This document shows, piece by piece, positions 61,827 to 64,000 of a stretch of 64,000 nucleotides of DNA (position 1 is its first letter; each line of letters begins with the position of its first letter). The notes beneath the pieces were generated by a model that saw only the letters and a program-made list of their open reading frames with translations, did not search any database and was not told where the DNA came from. A program made the position numbers and the translations under genes. This DNA is from an uncultured Ruminiclostridium sp. (GTDB lineage Bacteria > Bacillota > Clostridia > Oscillospirales > Ruminococcaceae): the NCBI GenBank assembly GCA_947630175.1, contig CANRGJ010000007.1, positions 1 through 64,000 of the forward strand, given 5' to 3'.

Positions 61827-63663
61827 CGGTTTGTTCCTCCTCTTTGGTTTTTGAAGTATAAATTTCCGCCTTGTAGTGATGATAGCCCAGCAGGTAAGCG
61901 GGGCTGAGTGCGCTGTTGTCCGCAAAGCTGTCCATAGTGAGTTTTGACATTATTTCGTCAAACATTTTCTCATATCTCACACTGCCTTTTCCCATCTTGT
62001 TCAGATACGGTATGAGCCTTTCTGCGATTATCTGCCACGTCTGGTAAGGTCTGCCTGAAAATGCGCTCCAGTAACGCCTTGCGTTGGTAACTCTGCCGTC
62101 CTCACTTTCATAGGTGCTGCGCTCGGCGGCGTCAGCGACGGCAAGCAAGCAGCCGTAAAGATAGCTGCGGTCGGTTTCGTTAGGGTCGTAAGCCATAGCT
62201 GTGATTCCATCCTTTCGGTCAATATTATATTTTCGTATCATACCGCAGGCAGTCTCCACCACCTTGCGGTGATTATATTCCTTATTATAGGCAAGAGGAG
62301 CTGACGCCTTGCGATACAGCGCCCTCACTATATCCACAGGCAGCGGCTTTCCCTCGGTTATGCAGGGGATAAGGCGAAGTACGGTGCTTTTCAGCACATC
62401 GTCCTTGCATTCTAACTCCTTTGCGACCTCCGTACCGAAAGCGCAGTTGCAAATATCATAAACGCTGAAAGAGTTGTACACGTTTGCATTATGCTTTTTG
62501 TAACACCTCAGGCAGGCGGTATCCCTGTGCCAGTTTTCGATATTTCGCAGAAAATCCGAGCCTGCAAGCTCATCATAAAGCACCACTGACATTCTTCCCT
62601 TGGTTGCAGCGTCAACGCCCAATATCATAACGCCTGTATCCGCTTTCATCTTTTCCTTGTAACCGAATATCATTTTTTTCAACATTTTCTGATAGATGGA
62701 CTTTGTATCTGGCAGAGTGGAAAAATCCTTCATCAGCATTCCAAGTATGTCTTTAGCATCATGCTTATCATCAATGGGAAACGCCTCACATCTTATATCA
62801 GGCAGCTCCTGCAGATCGCTCGCCCACACGACAAGCGCCATTGAGCCAAAATACATATCCTGTTTTTTTATCAGCCATTTCAGCGCATTGTGCATTTTAT
62901 AGGAAAAGTCGCTGCTTATCGATACTGCTTCATTTGAATTTATAAATCTTCCCTTGAAATTAAATCCGTCAGAGTCGTTTGCAGAGATCAGCTTTGCGTT
63001 AGCGGAAGTTTTAAGGATATTTTTTGCATGGTTCGTAGTTATCGGCAGATATTGTCCGGTTGCATAGCATAGCTGTTTTTGTACGGCCTGCCCGTTTATC
63101 CAAGAAATGAAACAATTGTACAGCTCGTTATCCTTCCACGTTCTGCTTTCCCTTTGAAAATCGGTGTAATTTATACGAAAACGTACAAATTGTTTTTCCA
63201 TTTTTTGTATATTTACTCTGCCGTTAGCACAACTGCTCAGAATATCTTCGCAAAGGCATTCCTTGGAAAGATAAGCATATACGGCGGCAAATGCAGGGTG
63301 TACTTCTCTCAGCGTTTCAAGCTGGCTGATGTATTTTTTGAAACAGGAATTGTAAAACGGTTTATCCCCACTGCCGTCAGGCGAATAATCGCCTGCAAGG
63401 TATTTTATCTGATCTGCAAGCGGGTGAGGCTGAAATTTTTTGCTTGACCTGCCCGCCGATGTGTCTGTAACGGGAAAGATCGTGTTTTCCCCCTCGTCCT
63501 TACTTAAAAATCTTGCGTTTACAAAATCTCCTTTTTCTGTGATAGTCACTTCAATTTTTGCAGTGGTCATTGAATGAAAGACGGGCATAAGCACTATCCC
63601 GTCCTCAAACTCTCTGCCGCACTGCGCTTCATACACACGGTAAAGCTCATTCGCCCAGCTCAT
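61819..63663 (-). CDS. cas8c: CRISPR-associated Cas8c (Csd1), Cascade large subunit
   Basis: A 614-residue protein; ATG 63663 has GGAGGTG seven bases before it. It contains MSWANELYRVYE, PVFHSMTTAKIEVTITEKGDFV, KYLAGDYSPD, FNFKGRFINSNEAVSISSDFSYKMHNALKWLI, and MSVVLYDELAGSDFLRNIENWH, typical of Csd1. This subunit recognises the PAM and recruits Cas3; in type I-C an internal start often also makes the small subunit Cas11 from its 3' part. The ends overlap cas5c and cas7c. Intact. Confidence 0.94.
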   Translation of the reverse strand: MSWANELYRVYEAQCGREFEDGIVLMPVFHSMTTAKIEVTITEKGDFVNARFLSKDEGENTIFPVTDTSAGRSSKKFQPHPLADQIKYLAGDYSPDGSGDKPFYNSCFKKYISQLETLREVHPAFAAVYAYLSKECLCEDILSSCANGRVNIQKMEKQFVRFRINYTDFQRESRTWKDNELYNCFISWINGQAVQKQLCYATGQYLPITTNHAKNILKTSANAKLISANDSDGFNFKGRFINSNEAVSISSDFSYKMHNALKWLIKKQDMYFGSMALVVWASDLQELPDIRCEAFPIDDKHDAKDILGMLMKDFSTLPDTKSIYQKMLKKMIFGYKEKMKADTGVMILGVDAATKGRMSVVLYDELAGSDFLRNIENWHRDTACLRCYKKHNANVYNSFSVYDICNCAFGTEVAKELECKDDVLKSTVLRLIPCITEGKPLPVDIVRALYRKASAPLAYNKEYNHRKVVETACGMIRKYNIDRKDGITAMAYDPNETDRSYLYGCLLAVADAAERSTYESEDGRVTNARRYWSAFSGRPYQTWQIIAERLIPYLNKMGKGSVRYEKMFDEIMSKLTMDSFADNSALSPAYLLGYHHYKAEIYTSKTKEEEQTDA

Positions 63664-64000
63664 CAGCGTCACCTCCCGTCAGATGAACCAGCTCGTCCTC
63701 CTCCGTTCCGGAGAAGTTGCCAAGCTCTTTTCCGAAAGGCTTTATTCCCATTTTATGAATATGCCGCTTTATTGTACATTCCTCAGGTCTGGGAAATTCG
63801 ATAACGCCCTTTTTCATAACAGGCTGAAAAAATCTCACCGTCATAAAGCCCTTGTCGTCCTCAAGAACAGCCTCGTCCGCATAGGTTATCCCGTGATACA
63901 TAAGACTGAACGGCATTTCCTCAATGTTGTCGTAATAGCCTTCTCCTTCTCCGAACACGCAAGGCTCCGCATATCCCTGACATTCTCTCGTGCCGAGAAA
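63647..64000 (-). CDS. cas5c: CRISPR-associated Cas5c, partial (5' end beyond window)
   Basis: The C-terminal 117 residues are present: FLGTRECQGYAEPC, FGEGEGYYDNIEEMPFSLMYHGITYAD, GFMTVRFFQPVMKKGVIEFPRPEEC. In type I-C, Cas5 replaces Cas6 and cuts the repeat RNA. The stop overlaps the cas8c start region. The cas3 gene would be expected further right. Confidence 0.92.
   Translation of the reverse strand, partial: FLGTRECQGYAEPCVFGEGEGYYDNIEEMPFSLMYHGITYADEAVLEDDKGFMTVRFFQPVMKKGVIEFPRPEECTIKRHIHKMGIKPFGKELGNFSGTEEDELVHLTGGDADELGE

Overview
The window looks like chromosome of a gut Clostridia bacterium, most probably a Ruminococcus-like member of the Oscillospiraceae. This rests on gene content (choloylglycine hydrolase, GH26 lipoprotein, many SBP_bac_3 hybrid kinases, type I-C CRISPR, RHH-type HicB) and on AGGAGG-type ribosome binding sites; no rRNA or other taxonomic marker is present, so genus is inference. 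The left 14.9 kb is visibly richer in G+C than the rest and behaves as an accessory block.

Left block (1-14895): two overlapping ABC exporter half-transporters and a DtxR-type regulator, then a phage/ICE-like replication module: two small sigma-70-like factors, an HTH protein, a DUF3825 protein, zinc-ribbon and small conserved proteins, DUF2800, DUF2815, a family A DNA polymerase interrupted by a 308-residue intein, DUF4406, a VapE helicase/primase and a truncated VRR-NUC nuclease. The VRR-NUC gene runs head-on into a truncated ABC ATPase gene at about 14877-14895, so this is a recombination joint or an assembly joint. From 14.9 to 19.75 kb lies a graveyard of mobile DNA: GntR regulator plus broken ABC ATPase, a serine recombinase with two stops and a frameshift, a tyrosine integrase lacking both ends, a truncated HEPN-like protein, and a 45-nt 3' piece of tRNA-fMet that is a likely attachment site.

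Middle (20.0-36.7 kb): glycolipid/phospholipid genes (MurG-like glycosyltransferase, PlsY), an NAD(P)H oxidoreductase, an FtsH-like gene apparently split by a WYL-regulator/GyrI-like/DUF3795 cassette, a MATE exporter, a MarR-regulated heterodimeric ABC exporter, and a hybrid kinase with two extracellular solute-binding domains transcribed just ahead of a bile-salt-hydrolase-like enzyme. A GH26 lipoprotein is divergent from that kinase.

Signalling cluster (36.7-52.5 kb): SBP-kinase-REC, then a tight operon of REC-HD-GYP, kinase-REC-Hpt, kinase-REC-DegV (a remarkable fusion to a fatty-acid-binding fold), a periplasmic-binding lipoprotein, and REC-GGDEF-GGDEF-like, followed by a sugar-isomerase/acyl-CoA-ligase fusion and a PAS-PAS-GGDEF-PAS protein. 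Enzymes that make and degrade c-di-GMP, phosphorelay proteins and ligand-binding modules are thus co-transcribed, which suggests one nutrient/lipid-responsive circuit. Right end (52.7-64.0 kb): transglutaminase lipoprotein, a frameshifted sigma factor preceded by a candidate pseudoknot, a HIRAN/J-domain pair, an orphan HicB, and a type I-C CRISPR-Cas locus (five repeats, cas2, broken cas1, broken cas4, cas7, cas8c, partial cas5) in which interference genes look intact but the adaptation genes do not.
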